Assembly (NCBI GenBank): GCA_900541725.1
Contig: UQLB01000020.1
Span: 1 to 43,967 of the forward strand
Direction of reading: 5' to 3'
DNA from: an uncultured Collinsella sp.
GTDB lineage: Bacteria > Actinomycetota > Coriobacteriia > Coriobacteriales > Coriobacteriaceae
Length of the DNA stretch: 43,967 nt
Shown here: piece by piece, positions 24,674 to 33,354 of the stretch
Numbering within the stretch: the stretch's first letter is position 1
Layout of the letters: every line of letters begins with the position of its first letter
Translations under genes and position numbers: made by a program
The notes under the pieces: generated by a model
What the model was told of the DNA's origin: nothing
Seen by the model: only the letters and a program-made list of their open reading frames with translations
Database searches by the model: none

Positions 24674-25579
24674 CTAGCGACGCTTGCGCGACAGGAAGCG
24701 CGCAAACAGGTTGAAGGCCAAAATGATCACCATCAGCAAGAGCGCGGTGCCGTAGGCTGCGTTCATGTTGATGCCGTCGTTGGCAAGCAGGTACAGATGG
24801 ACCGTCATGGGGCGGCCGGAATCGAGCGGCGAAATAGGTAGATTGATGGCCTGGCCCATGGTGTAAAGTACAACCGCGGTCTCGCCGATGGCACGGCCGA
24901 TGGCAAGGACGATGCCGGTGGCGATGCGGCCAAAGGCGGAAGGAAGCACGATCTTGGAAACGACCTGCCACTTAGTGGCGCCCAAGCCATATGCGCCCCA
25001 ACGGATATAGCGCGGCACGGCGCGAATAGCCTCCTCGGTGGTGCGCATGACGATAGGCAGCATCAGAAGCGCCAGCGCCAGGGCAGCCGAGACCATCGAA
25101 AGGCCCAGGCCCATGGCCTCGACAAACAAGGCGTAGCCAAAGAGACCCATAACGATGGAGGGCACCGAGGCCAAAGCATCGGCAGCATAACGGATGAGCT
25201 CGACGACCTTGCCCTGTTTGGCGTACTCGGCCAGATAGACGGCTGCCAGCACAGCGATCGGCGTACAGATGAGCATGGCGAGCGCCGTCACGTAGATGGT
25301 CGAGACAATCGTAGGCCAAATGCCGCCCTCGGCGTTGACACCCTGGGGCCAACCGAAGATAAAGTCGAGCGAAATATGCGGTAAGCCATTAACAACCACG
25401 TAGGCGATGATAGCGACCAGCACAAGCGTGGTGATGTAGGCCGCGGCGCGGAACACGCCGAGCATGATCTTGTTTGACAGGTCCTTGTTGATACGGCCCT
25501 TCTTACCGTGGGAAAGGGCACGCTTGATGCGCTCGCGCGACGAGGTCGTATCGACCGTCGTGTCAACGGAATCGGACAT
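24674..25579 (-). CDS. pstA: phosphate ABC transporter permease PstA
   Basis: Inner-membrane channel subunit of the Pst importer, 301 residues. A polar N-terminus of about 38 residues (MSDSVDTTVDTTSSRERIK) precedes six hydrophobic helices. The EAA loop that contacts PstB is AIRAVPRYIRWGAYGLGATKWQ followed by IGRAIGETA. A GAGGGGG site precedes the ATG, and pstC ends only 3 bases upstream. Confidence 0.96.
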   Translation of the reverse strand: MSDSVDTTVDTTSSRERIKRALSHGKKGRINKDLSNKIMLGVFRAAAYITTLVLVAIIAYVVVNGLPHISLDFIFGWPQGVNAEGGIWPTIVSTIYVTALAMLICTPIAVLAAVYLAEYAKQGKVVELIRYAADALASVPSIVMGLFGYALFVEAMGLGLSMVSAALALALLMLPIVMRTTEEAIRAVPRYIRWGAYGLGATKWQVVSKIVLPSAFGRIATGIVLAIGRAIGETAVVLYTMGQAINLPISPLDSGRPMTVHLYLLANDGINMNAAYGTALLLMVIILAFNLFARFLSRKRR

Positions 25580-25582
25580 AGC

Positions 25583-26509
25583 CTACCCCCTCTTCTTCTT
25601 GGAAATCAGACGGACGATGCCCACCAGCATGGCGGAGATGATAAACAGGACCACGCCCATGCCGAACAGAGCCGAGCGGTGCAGGCCCGAGGAATAGCTC
25701 ATGTCGAGCGCGATCTGGCTCGTGAGCGTCGAGATGGGGCTCGCAATGCTGTCGGGAATAACCGGAGCGTTACCCACGACCATGAGCACGGCCATGGTCT
25801 CACCGATGGCACGGCCCATACCCAGCACGATGGCATCAACGATACCCAGTTTGGCGGCAGGTAGCACGACCTTATAGATGGTCTGCCACTTAGTAGCACC
25901 CATGGCATACGATGCCTCGCGAATGCCCATGGGAATGGAATTGAGGGCATCGATGGTAAGCGTCGTGATGGTAGGGACGATCATGATGGCGAGCACGAAC
26001 CACGCTGTCAGCGCACCAAAACCAAGACCACCGGTCAGTTGTGCGATAAACGGGCGGATGATGATCATGCCAAAGAAGCCGTAGATGATGGAGGGTATGC
26101 CCGCCAGCAGGTCAACGGCGGGGCTGATGAGCTTGCGCACGCGCTTGCTGGCAATCTCGACCAGGTAAACGGCCGTACCCACGCCCAGCGGCACGCCCAT
26201 GGCGAGCGCACCGACGGTCACCAGACCCGAGCCGGCAAGCAGCGACAAGATGCCGTAGTGGCCCTCGGAAGGCGCCCACGTAAAGCTAAAGAAGTCCGCC
26301 AGACCGATGTCAGTAAAGACGGGCAGCGCCGAGTACGTGGTAAAGACAAAAATCAGGATGACGGTAACGACCGCCAAGAACGCGCAGGCAAAGAAGATCC
26401 ACTGCAGCGCCTTCTCCTTGATATAGGTACTGCGCGATACGAGCGCCAGCTCGCGCTTCTTGGGCGTCTGAACATTCTGCTCAGTCTGGGAGTTTTCCTG
26501 TGCTTCCAT
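25583..26509 (-). CDS. pstC: phosphate ABC transporter permease PstC
   Basis: Second channel subunit of the Pst importer, 308 residues, with six hydrophobic helices and the EAA-loop block SIPMGIREASYAMGATKWQ and MGRAIGETMAV. I choose the ATG at 26509 because GGGGAG lies 8 bases upstream and it stands one base after the pstS stop codon. A GTG at 26518, overlapping the pstS end, would add three residues. The N-terminal 35 residues are polar and Gln/Glu-rich. Confidence 0.95.
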   Translation of the reverse strand: MEAQENSQTEQNVQTPKKRELALVSRSTYIKEKALQWIFFACAFLAVVTVILIFVFTTYSALPVFTDIGLADFFSFTWAPSEGHYGILSLLAGSGLVTVGALAMGVPLGVGTAVYLVEIASKRVRKLISPAVDLLAGIPSIIYGFFGMIIIRPFIAQLTGGLGFGALTAWFVLAIMIVPTITTLTIDALNSIPMGIREASYAMGATKWQTIYKVVLPAAKLGIVDAIVLGMGRAIGETMAVLMVVGNAPVIPDSIASPISTLTSQIALDMSYSSGLHRSALFGMGVVLFIISAMLVGIVRLISKKKRG

Positions 26510-26510
26510 G

Positions 26511-27347
26511 CTACTCACTCCCCTTCTCGTCGTTGGTGACGGGAATAAAGCCCGCCTCGCGAATCTGCTTGTCCATCTTTTCGGACGTCACATAGTCGAT
26601 GTAATCCTGCGCCTGCTGCGAAGGCGCACCCTTCACAAAGAAGTAAAGGTCGCGCGAGATGGGATAGCCGCCACTCGCGACCGTCTTCTCGGACGCCTCA
26701 ACATGATTGACCGAGACGGCCTTGACCGAGGTCTTGGCGTTGAGGCTATCGACGAAGCCCAGCGAAATGTAGCCGATGGCCCCACGCGAACGAGATACCA
26801 CGTCGCGCACCTGGCCCGTACCCGAAAGAACAGCCGAGCGGCGATCGAACGGCGTGCCATCCATCACGATGGTACGGAAGGCCTCGCGCGTACCGGACGC
26901 CTCGTCTCGGTTGATGACCTGAATCCTCAGGTCCTCGCCACCGACCTCTTTCCAATTGGTAATCTTGCCGGCGTAGATATCGCGGAGCTGCTCGGTCGAG
27001 AGGTTATCGACCGGGTTATCGTCGTTCACGATGACCGCGATACCGTCGTGGGCAATTACGATGGGGGTCAGGCCCAGATCCTGTTCGTCGGCATTGAGCC
27101 CACGGGAGGAGCTGGCGATATCGGCCGTTCCGGCGCTGACGGCCTCGATGCCAGCGGAAGAACCCAAACCGGAAACGAGCACGTCGATGCCGGTCTCCTC
27201 CTTAAAGCCCTCGGCCGCAATCTCGGCGATAGGAAGGCAGGTCGTGGAGCCAGCGACGGTAATGGAAGAGGTAGAAGATCCCGAAGAACAGGCACACAGC
27301 GTAAGTGTAAGCACAGCGGCGCTCAGGACCGATACGATCTTTCTCAT
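26511..27347 (-). CDS. pstS: phosphate-binding lipoprotein PstS
   Basis: Extracellular phosphate receptor of the Pst importer, 278 residues. The signal peptide ends in a lipobox LCAC with Cys20 as the lipid anchor, followed by a Ser-rich linker. Phosphate-binding blocks are visible: AGSTTCLP, GLGSSAGIEA, SSRGL and RDEASGTREAF. No clear ribosome site lies before the ATG. Instead it overlaps the stop codon of yfiH (ATGA), which implies translational coupling to that gene. Start of the pst cluster proper. Confidence 0.96.
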   Translation of the reverse strand: MRKIVSVLSAAVLTLTLCACSSGSSTSSITVAGSTTCLPIAEIAAEGFKEETGIDVLVSGLGSSAGIEAVSAGTADIASSSRGLNADEQDLGLTPIVIAHDGIAVIVNDDNPVDNLSTEQLRDIYAGKITNWKEVGGEDLRIQVINRDEASGTREAFRTIVMDGTPFDRRSAVLSGTGQVRDVVSRSRGAIGYISLGFVDSLNAKTSVKAVSVNHVEASEKTVASGGYPISRDLYFFVKGAPSQQAQDYIDYVTSEKMDKQIREAGFIPVTNDEKGSE

Positions 27348-28144
27348 AGCATCACGCCGATCGCAGCATGGCGCCCACAGGTGCCGTCCTCGTTACGGTA
27401 GGAATAAAAGCGGTCGTTCTGACGCACGGTCGAAAGCTGGGTATCCACGATATCATCCGCGTCGACACCGACATCTACCAGCGCCTCGCGAATGGCAGCG
27501 GAAAGATCGAGCATGCGAGAGGTACTCGCATCGATGCAAGAGAACTCGGCGGCAAATCGATCCATGAGTTCCTGGGATACCTCATATTCGTCACCCAAGA
27601 TATGGGGGCCGATATAGGCGGAAACGTCGCCCGCATCGCAGCCGGCAGCATCGCAAAGCGCCTGGCACGCCTTGGCAGAAATACGTGCAATCGTGCCCTT
27701 CCAACCGGAGTGCACCACGGCAAATCCGCCAGGGGCCACCAGCACCACGGGAACGCAGTCGGCAAAGCAGAGCAGCACGGGCACGTTATGCGCCGTACAG
27801 ACGATGGCATCGCAGCCCGCGGCAATCTGCTCGCGGACGTCCTCAAGGTCATCGGCGCCATTCGAGGTCACCGCAACGATATGGTCACCATGGACCTGAT
27901 TGGGAACGAGCAGGTTGTGCTCGCACTCCGCGGCACCCATAGCCTCGAGTGCGCGGCGACGATTTTCTTGAACAGCAAAGGGATCATCGCCAACATGCGA
28001 GCCCAAGTTGAGTGAGGAGTACGCATCTTCGGAAACGCCACCGGCGCGCTCGGTGAAGGCAAAGCGAACATCGGATGTCGCGCCCTCCACCAACGTAACT
28101 CCATCATGGTCGACACGCGAAACGTTGTCCGCACGTGCTGCCAT
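27344..28144 (-). CDS. yfiH: YfiH/LACC1-type purine nucleosidase-oxidase family protein (DUF152)
   Basis: Member of the laccase-domain family whose bacterial and human (LACC1/FAMIN) homologues act on purine nucleosides; older notes call it a polyphenol oxidase. It has 266 residues. The metal or substrate triad is His85 (NQVHGD), Cys130 (FADCVP) and His145 (VVHSGWKGT). AGGAGG lies 8 bases before the ATG at 28144. It normally stands beside ftsZ and yggS in Gram-positives. Here its stop codon overlaps the pstS start by four bases, so it heads the pst transcript. Confidence 0.92.
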   Translation of the reverse strand: MAARADNVSRVDHDGVTLVEGATSDVRFAFTERAGGVSEDAYSSLNLGSHVGDDPFAVQENRRRALEAMGAAECEHNLLVPNQVHGDHIVAVTSNGADDLEDVREQIAAGCDAIVCTAHNVPVLLCFADCVPVVLVAPGGFAVVHSGWKGTIARISAKACQALCDAAGCDAGDVSAYIGPHILGDEYEVSQELMDRFAAEFSCIDASTSRMLDLSAAIREALVDVGVDADDIVDTQLSTVRQNDRFYSYRNEDGTCGRHAAIGVML

Positions 28145-28223
28145 ACTAAAGCCTCCTAATAACACAAGTACCGCGGCATCGCCGCTACAGCCCGCGTTTA
28201 TACGGCTGTCATACTTCTCTAAA

Positions 28224-28266
28224 AGGATACCTGCTGCGCTGGAGGCAATCGTAAAGGGAACGTAAA
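28224..28266 (-). promoter_or_regulatory. candidate PHO box and promoter of yfiH-pst
   Basis: On the minus strand TTTACG occurs twice 11 bases apart (28261-28266 and 28250-28255; the longer word CTTTACG is repeated). This is the period of known PHO boxes, built from TTAACA-like repeats in Bacillus. A -10-like TATCCT (28224-28229) follows 20 bases later. It lies 105 bases before yfiH. Only two repeats are visible, and a second -10 candidate TATAAA is at 28197-28202. Confidence 0.45.
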
Positions 28267-28299
28267 GAGATTGGAGGTTCTAGTTTACAAAGTCGAAAT

Positions 28300-28328
28300 A
28301 AAAAGGGCGCGTCCATACGGACACGCCC
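28300..28328 (-). terminator. intrinsic terminator of ftsZ
   Basis: On the minus strand GGGCGTGTCC and GGACGCGCCC pair (one mismatch) around GTAT, followed by TTTTT. It lies 27 bases after the ftsZ stop and separates ftsZ from the yfiH-pst unit. Confidence 0.85.
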
Positions 28329-28354
28329 CTGTGCACAACAATGCAAAGAACGAC

Positions 28355-29509
28355 TTAGAAGCTACCGCGCTTCAGGAAGTCGGGAAGCTCGAACTGATCG
28401 TTGCCGAAGTTAGGAAGCTCGGTGCCACCGACGTTGCGGGTCGGAGCGGCCTGAGCCGGGCTCGTGGCAGGAGCGGTGCGCTGCGGCTCAGCGGAGGCAG
28501 CGGCCTTGCTCTGAGACTGCTGAGCAGCAAAGAGCTCGTCCTGACGGTTGACGTTGGAGTCGGAGAAGCCCGTAGCGATGACGGTGATACGCACCTGATC
28601 GCCCAGGGACTCGTCGACAACGGTACCGAAGATGATGTTGGCCTCGGGGTCGACGGCGTTGGCAACAACGTCGGCGGCGTCGCTGATCTCCTGGATGCCC
28701 AGGTCCTTGGAACCGGCGATGGAGAGCAGCACGCGCGTGGCGCCATCGATGGAGCTCTCGAGCAGCGGGCTGGAGATGGCCTGCTGGGCAGCGTCGACGG
28801 CACGGGTATCCCCAGAAGAGGTACCGATACCCATCATGGCGGTACCGGCCTGCTTCATGATGGTCTTAACATCGGCGAAGTCCAGGTTGATGATACCGGG
28901 GACGGTGATGAGGTCGGTGATGCCCTGGGTGCCCTGGGAAAGGACGCCATCGGCAATCGCGAAGGCCTCGAGCATGGTGGTCTTCTTCTCGGCGATGTCG
29001 AGCAGCTTATCGTTAGGGATGACAATCATGGTGTCAACGCAATCGGAGAGGGTCTTAATGCCCTCCTCGGCGCTCTTCTTGCGCTTGCGGCCCTCGAAGG
29101 TGAAGGGCTTGGTCACGACGGCGACGGTCAGCGCACCGACCTCGTTCATCGCGATATCGGCAACGATGGGAGCAGCGCCGGTACCGGTGCCACCGCCCTC
29201 GCCGCAGGTGATGAACACCATGTCGGCGCCAGCGAGCGCCTCGGCAATGTCGTCGCGGGACTCATCGGCAGCCTTGCGGCCAACCTCGGGGTTGGCGCCG
29301 GCGCCCAGGCCGCGGGTAAGGTCGGTGCCGATGTGCACCTTGATATCGGCATCAGAGATCGCGAGTGCCTGAGCATCGGTGTTGATGGCAACAAACTCGA
29401 CGCCGCGGATGCCCTCTTCGATCATTCGATTGACCGCGTTGGTACCACCGCCGCCGACGCCGACCACCTTAATGACGGCAAGGTAGTTGTTGATCTCTGT
29501 CTCGTGCAT
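28355..29509 (-). CDS. ftsZ: cell division GTPase FtsZ
   Basis: Tubulin-like GTPase forming the Z ring. It has 384 residues. The GTP-binding signature GGGTGTG is at 105-111, and the T7-loop block is NLDFADVKTIM. A Ser/Ala/Pro/Gln-rich linker (about 325-365) leads to the C-terminal peptide ELPDFLKRGSF, the docking site for SepF. The start at MHETEINNYL follows GGAGGA by 6 bases; ten residues further upstream are open but not family-like. A 199-base gap separates it from ftsQ, so it has its own promoter region, plus a terminator. Confidence 0.98.
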   Translation of the reverse strand: MHETEINNYLAVIKVVGVGGGGTNAVNRMIEEGIRGVEFVAINTDAQALAISDADIKVHIGTDLTRGLGAGANPEVGRKAADESRDDIAEALAGADMVFITCGEGGGTGTGAAPIVADIAMNEVGALTVAVVTKPFTFEGRKRKKSAEEGIKTLSDCVDTMIVIPNDKLLDIAEKKTTMLEAFAIADGVLSQGTQGITDLITVPGIINLDFADVKTIMKQAGTAMMGIGTSSGDTRAVDAAQQAISSPLLESSIDGATRVLLSIAGSKDLGIQEISDAADVVANAVDPEANIIFGTVVDESLGDQVRITVIATGFSDSNVNRQDELFAAQQSQSKAAASAEPQRTAPATSPAQAAPTRNVGGTELPNFGNDQFELPDFLKRGSF

Positions 29510-29630
29510 GTCGGTCCTCCGAACAAAGGTTATAGCCATAGCATGGGTCGACCCCTGCGCACATTAACCTTCAGGTTGAAAGTAAATGCAAAGGTAAACC
29601 GTATTATGTTTGCACATTATGAACGTATCA

Positions 29631-29644
29631 GTCAAATAATTGAC
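29631..29644. promoter_or_regulatory. GTCAA-N4-TTGAC palindrome upstream of ftsZ
   Basis: GTCAA and TTGAC form a perfect 5-bp inverted repeat around ATAA, 121 bases before the ftsZ start in an AT-rich stretch. The TTGAC part, read on the minus strand, could also belong to a -35, but no well-spaced -10 follows. Confidence 0.3.
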
Positions 29645-29708
29645 CGTGAAAACCAAACAAACCAGATAAACGGCGTGGTATGGCCCCTCAACAAAGCATC
29701 AACCAGCG

Positions 29709-30965
29709 CTACGAGGTCGGAGCGTTCCTAAATGTATAGTTACCCGGAGAGCGCACATTGATATACGTTACGCCCTCTACCTGCGAAAGCAGCTTGGTGA
29801 CTACGCGCTCCTTCTTGACGATATCGTTCGAATCGCCCAGCGACACCTCAATGCCGTTATTGAGGTTTGCCGAGATGGCTTCGACCGAAGGCGTGGAAAT
29901 ATCCTTGACTTGTCCCAAGAACTCGCTCGAAAAACCACGCACATAATCCAAGCCAGCCTTAACGGCCTTGGAGCTCACCGCCTGGCCGGAAACCGGAGCG
30001 ACATCCGCCGAGACATCAGTCAACAACACCGCGCCATAGTGCTTAGCGAGCGCCAGCGCGGCATCAATGCCGGTCAGGGTATTTGAGCCCTGCCCCGTCG
30101 TGATGACGTTGCCCTGGTCATCCACTTCGACCGACGTCGACAGCGGGGCGATCCAGGTGTCATCATCCCCGATGGCCCAGGCAAGGTCATCGGAGCTGAT
30201 ATAGGCAATTGCAATGACCTTGCGCTCCATCGGCGTAATGATGAGCGTATGTGGGAACTGACGCTGGACATCCACGCCCGAGACCCACGGGTTCTGCTTG
30301 AGGTCCTCGGTAATCTGGTCGGGATCGACGTTAAAAAGCGACGTTCCCTCGGGCAAATCGATCAGCTGGATAGCATCGTGCTTCGTCACATGCTCGCTGC
30401 CTTGAATCTGAATATCAGTGGCGGTAAACAATCCAGAGTTAATCACCACGATAGCAACGACGACGAGCACGGCCAAGACGGCCAAAACGCCGCCCACGAT
30501 TTTGCCTTTGCCTGTAACGACAGAAGCGGCGTCTGATGTTTTATTTGTCATCGCCCTAAGTGAAGACAACGGGTTGACGCCTTTTTTACCCGAAGGCTTC
30601 TTGGCGGTAGCCGGCACCGATGTCAGCGAGCGCGGTTTCGATGCGCCCAGCGTGCGACTCGGACGCGCCGCCTTAGTTCCTGTCGAGGGCTTAGGAGTTG
30701 CCATAGGACGGGCAGGCTTGGCGCCCATAACAGGCTTTGACGTCACCGAGGGACGCGAGGACTTTTTTGCGGCCGGACGATTACCGAGCTGCGAGCCGAC
30801 AACCGGACGACTGGTCTGTCGAGCATGCCCGACAGACTTAGAGTGCGCGACGGTATTGCGTTGAGGTTTGGCAGGCGCGCAGGAACGCCCTCCGGCGCGG
30901 CGGAAGGTGGGTTTCGATGCTCTAGAAGCCGAGGAATTTAACTTCCGGTCTGAGCTCGATGCCAT
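29709..30965 (-). CDS. ftsQ: FtsQ/DivIB divisome protein with long basic cytoplasmic tail
   Basis: Single-pass divisome protein linking the septal synthase to other division proteins. The 418-residue product has a very basic, Ser/Pro/Lys/Arg-rich N-terminal tail of about 150 residues, a membrane helix at about 156-176 (VGGVLAVLAVLVVVAIVVI), a POTRA domain from about 180 (FTATDIQIQGSEHVTKHDAI) and the FtsQ beta domain. The tail is far longer than the 20-60 residues usual elsewhere. The start at 30965 lies inside the murB end (44-base overlap) after GAGGGAGG; a later ATG at residue 139 has no ribosome site. Confidence 0.88.
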   Translation of the reverse strand: MASSSDRKLNSSASRASKPTFRRAGGRSCAPAKPQRNTVAHSKSVGHARQTSRPVVGSQLGNRPAAKKSSRPSVTSKPVMGAKPARPMATPKPSTGTKAARPSRTLGASKPRSLTSVPATAKKPSGKKGVNPLSSLRAMTNKTSDAASVVTGKGKIVGGVLAVLAVLVVVAIVVINSGLFTATDIQIQGSEHVTKHDAIQLIDLPEGTSLFNVDPDQITEDLKQNPWVSGVDVQRQFPHTLIITPMERKVIAIAYISSDDLAWAIGDDDTWIAPLSTSVEVDDQGNVITTGQGSNTLTGIDAALALAKHYGAVLLTDVSADVAPVSGQAVSSKAVKAGLDYVRGFSSEFLGQVKDISTPSVEAISANLNNGIEVSLGDSNDIVKKERVVTKLLSQVEGVTYINVRSPGNYTFRNAPTS

Positions 30966-31833
30966 ACGCCTCCCTCACCTTTCCGTGCACATGTCTGATA
31001 ACCGCGGCAACGTCATCGGCCGAGGCAGTTCCGTTATTAACGATAAAATTAGCGTGAACGGGCGAAACTTCCGCGCCGCCAATCGAAAAACCCTTTAATC
31101 CACAATCCTCGATAAGCTTACCCACACTCGCATCGGGCGGGTTACGAAAGACCGACCCGCAGGATGCGCGACCCATGGGCTGCGTACGCTTGCGCCTCGT
31201 CAGGTACCGTTCCATGCGCTCGCGAATGTCGGCCTTGGGCGCCGGTTTAAGCTTGAGCACGCACTCGAGGATGATCTCATTGCGGGGAAGGCTACATTCG
31301 CGGTAGCCCCAAGTGATCTCGGACCCCGCATAATGCTTGATACCGGATGCCGGGTCAAACGTTACGACATCCTCAACCAGCGAGCCAATCCACTCGGTCC
31401 GTGTGCCGGCATTCATAGATATCGCACCGCCGACCGAACCAGGGATGCCGACGGCAAACTCAAGGCCCGAGAGGCTACGCGACAGGGCATCGTTGACCAG
31501 GCGCGCAAACATCACGCCCGCACCGACCGTCAGCGTACAACCGTCATCGGCAACAACCGTGCGCTGAAACTCACGTCCGAGCGAAATGACGGCACCGCGA
31601 TAACCGCCATCGGCAACCAGCAGATTGGAGCCCTTACCGATGATGACCCACGGCACCTGCTCGCGATCGAGCACCGCCACGGCGCGGCGGAGGGCATGAT
31701 AGCTATGGCACGTCACAAAGAGGTCGGCCTTGCCGCCGATACGATAGCTCGTATGACGCGCAAGGCGCTCGTCCTCGATCACATCCGTGTCGATCATGCC
31801 CGAGAGCGCCATGACGGCGTTAAACAGACCCAT
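30922..31833 (-). CDS. murB: UDP-N-acetylenolpyruvoylglucosamine reductase
   Basis: FAD enzyme making UDP-N-acetylmuramic acid. It has 303 residues. FAD-binding blocks are HTSYRIGGKADLF, GKGSNLLVADGGY and GIPGSVGGAISMNAG; the catalytic Ser227 lies in ASCGSVFRNP, and the C-terminal acid is in the RPEVKFLG block. The length and the SCGSVFRNP context fit the type II enzymes of Gram-positives. The start at 31833 is 5 bases after the murC stop, with only a poor ribosome site, so coupling is likely. Its end overlaps ftsQ by 44 bases. Confidence 0.95.
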   Translation of the reverse strand: MGLFNAVMALSGMIDTDVIEDERLARHTSYRIGGKADLFVTCHSYHALRRAVAVLDREQVPWVIIGKGSNLLVADGGYRGAVISLGREFQRTVVADDGCTLTVGAGVMFARLVNDALSRSLSGLEFAVGIPGSVGGAISMNAGTRTEWIGSLVEDVVTFDPASGIKHYAGSEITWGYRECSLPRNEIILECVLKLKPAPKADIRERMERYLTRRKRTQPMGRASCGSVFRNPPDASVGKLIEDCGLKGFSIGGAEVSPVHANFIVNNGTASADDVAAVIRHVHGKVREAYGIELRPEVKFLGF

Positions 31834-31838
31834 TAGAC

Positions 31839-33257
31839 TTAAGCGTCTTTCTTGGCAGTCAGATACTCAATGAACTCGGGGCCGACGGTCGTAACGTCAC
31901 CGGCACCCATAGTGAGCAGCAGATCGCCCTCGCCCACCATCTGCTCGAGCTCCTGATTGAGCTCAAGACGGCTGGAGCAGTACACGACCTCCTTGCCAGG
32001 ATGCTTGGCGCGCACGGTATCGGCGAGCATCTTAGAGGTGACACCCGGAATGGGCATCTCGCCAGCCGAGAACACATCAATCAGCAGCAGTTTATCGGCA
32101 TTGGCAAATGCATCGGCAAAGTCGTCGCACAGGGCCTGCAGGCGCGAATAGCGGTGCGGCTGGAACACGACGTCGACGTGCTTGTAGCCCAGCGACGAAG
32201 CAGCAGCAAGCGTCGCCTTGATCTCGGTGGGGTGATGGCCGTAATCATCGACCACGGTGATGCCATCGATATCGCCCACGTGGGTAAAGCGACGGCGGAC
32301 GCCCTCAAAGCTCGAGAGCGCCTTGGCGGCGGCGTCGATGTCAAGGCCCAGGACATGGGCGACGGTGAGCACCGCCGTGGCGTTGAGCATGTTGTGGCGA
32401 CCGGGATTGCTCTTGATCTCCACAGCGTGCTCAGTGCCGTCCTCAAAGCGAACGATAAAGTCGCTCTGGATGCCCTTGACATCCGGGTGCATGCAGACGA
32501 TGTCGTTGCTCTCGGCAAAGCCGTAGGAAAGCACGTGACGGCCCGTCGACTTGGCGAGCTCGACCAGATGCGGGTCCTCACCGCAGACGATGACGGTGCC
32601 GTCCTCGCCCACCAGGCTCATGAATTTGGCGAAAGTTGCCTCGATCTCCTCGATACCCGAGTAGTGATCGAGGTGGTCGGCCTCGACGTTGGTCACAATG
32701 ACCACGTTGGGGTTCAGGAACAGGAAGGAGCTGTCGGACTCGTCGGCCTCGGCGACAAAGTAGTCGCCCGAGCCGTTCTTGCCGTTCGTGTCATAGCCCT
32801 CGACGATGCCGCCGATCAAGAAGCTCGGATCCAGGCCCATGCGGTCGAGCATGGTGGCGCACATCGAAGACGTGGTGGTCTTGCCATGCGTGCCGGCAAC
32901 AGCGACGGTGGTGTAGCCGTGGCCCAAAGCAGAGAGCATCTTGGCACGGGGCCACACGGGAATACCAAGCTCGCGAGCGCGCACGAGTTCAGGGTTGGAC
33001 TCCGGAATAGCGGTGGAGACAACAACCACGTCGGGCTTGACCTCGTCGATCGTGGCGGCCTCATGGCCCACATGCACCTTCACACCAGCGCGGGTAAGCT
33101 GGCGGATATAACGTGACGTCTTAAGGTCGGAGCCGGTAACGGCATAACCACGCTCGTGCAGAACGAGGGCGATGCCGCTCATGCCGGCGCCGCCGATACC
33201 GATAAAGTGGGCGCTCTTAAACTCGGGCGCGGAGGTTGCAGTCTGGGAATCAGCCAT
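31839..33257 (-). CDS. murC: UDP-N-acetylmuramate-L-alanine ligase
   Basis: Adds L-alanine to UDP-MurNAc using ATP. It has 472 residues. The N-terminal FIGIGGAGMSGIA binds the UDP part, the P-loop is AGTHGKTTT (121-129), and the central domain has EADESDSSFL and NVEADHLDHY. The start MADSQTAT is chosen with AAGGAG 11 bases upstream; a GTG at 33284 lacks a ribosome site. murG ends about 97 bases upstream. Confidence 0.97.
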   Translation of the reverse strand: MADSQTATSAPEFKSAHFIGIGGAGMSGIALVLHERGYAVTGSDLKTSRYIRQLTRAGVKVHVGHEAATIDEVKPDVVVVSTAIPESNPELVRARELGIPVWPRAKMLSALGHGYTTVAVAGTHGKTTTSSMCATMLDRMGLDPSFLIGGIVEGYDTNGKNGSGDYFVAEADESDSSFLFLNPNVVIVTNVEADHLDHYSGIEEIEATFAKFMSLVGEDGTVIVCGEDPHLVELAKSTGRHVLSYGFAESNDIVCMHPDVKGIQSDFIVRFEDGTEHAVEIKSNPGRHNMLNATAVLTVAHVLGLDIDAAAKALSSFEGVRRRFTHVGDIDGITVVDDYGHHPTEIKATLAAASSLGYKHVDVVFQPHRYSRLQALCDDFADAFANADKLLLIDVFSAGEMPIPGVTSKMLADTVRAKHPGKEVVYCSSRLELNQELEQMVGEGDLLLTMGAGDVTTVGPEFIEYLTAKKDA

Positions 33258-33354
33258 GTGCTCGTGTACTCCTTGCGTAAACACTGCCTGTAACCCGTTA
33301 ACTGTACCGCACCTACCGCATCAGCGCGAGGGCGACCGACGATATCCCGTCTAA

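Noticed and set aside
28271..29731. 486-codon plus-strand open frame opposite ftsZ
   Set aside because: Mirror of ftsZ; also runs through its terminator and promoter region.
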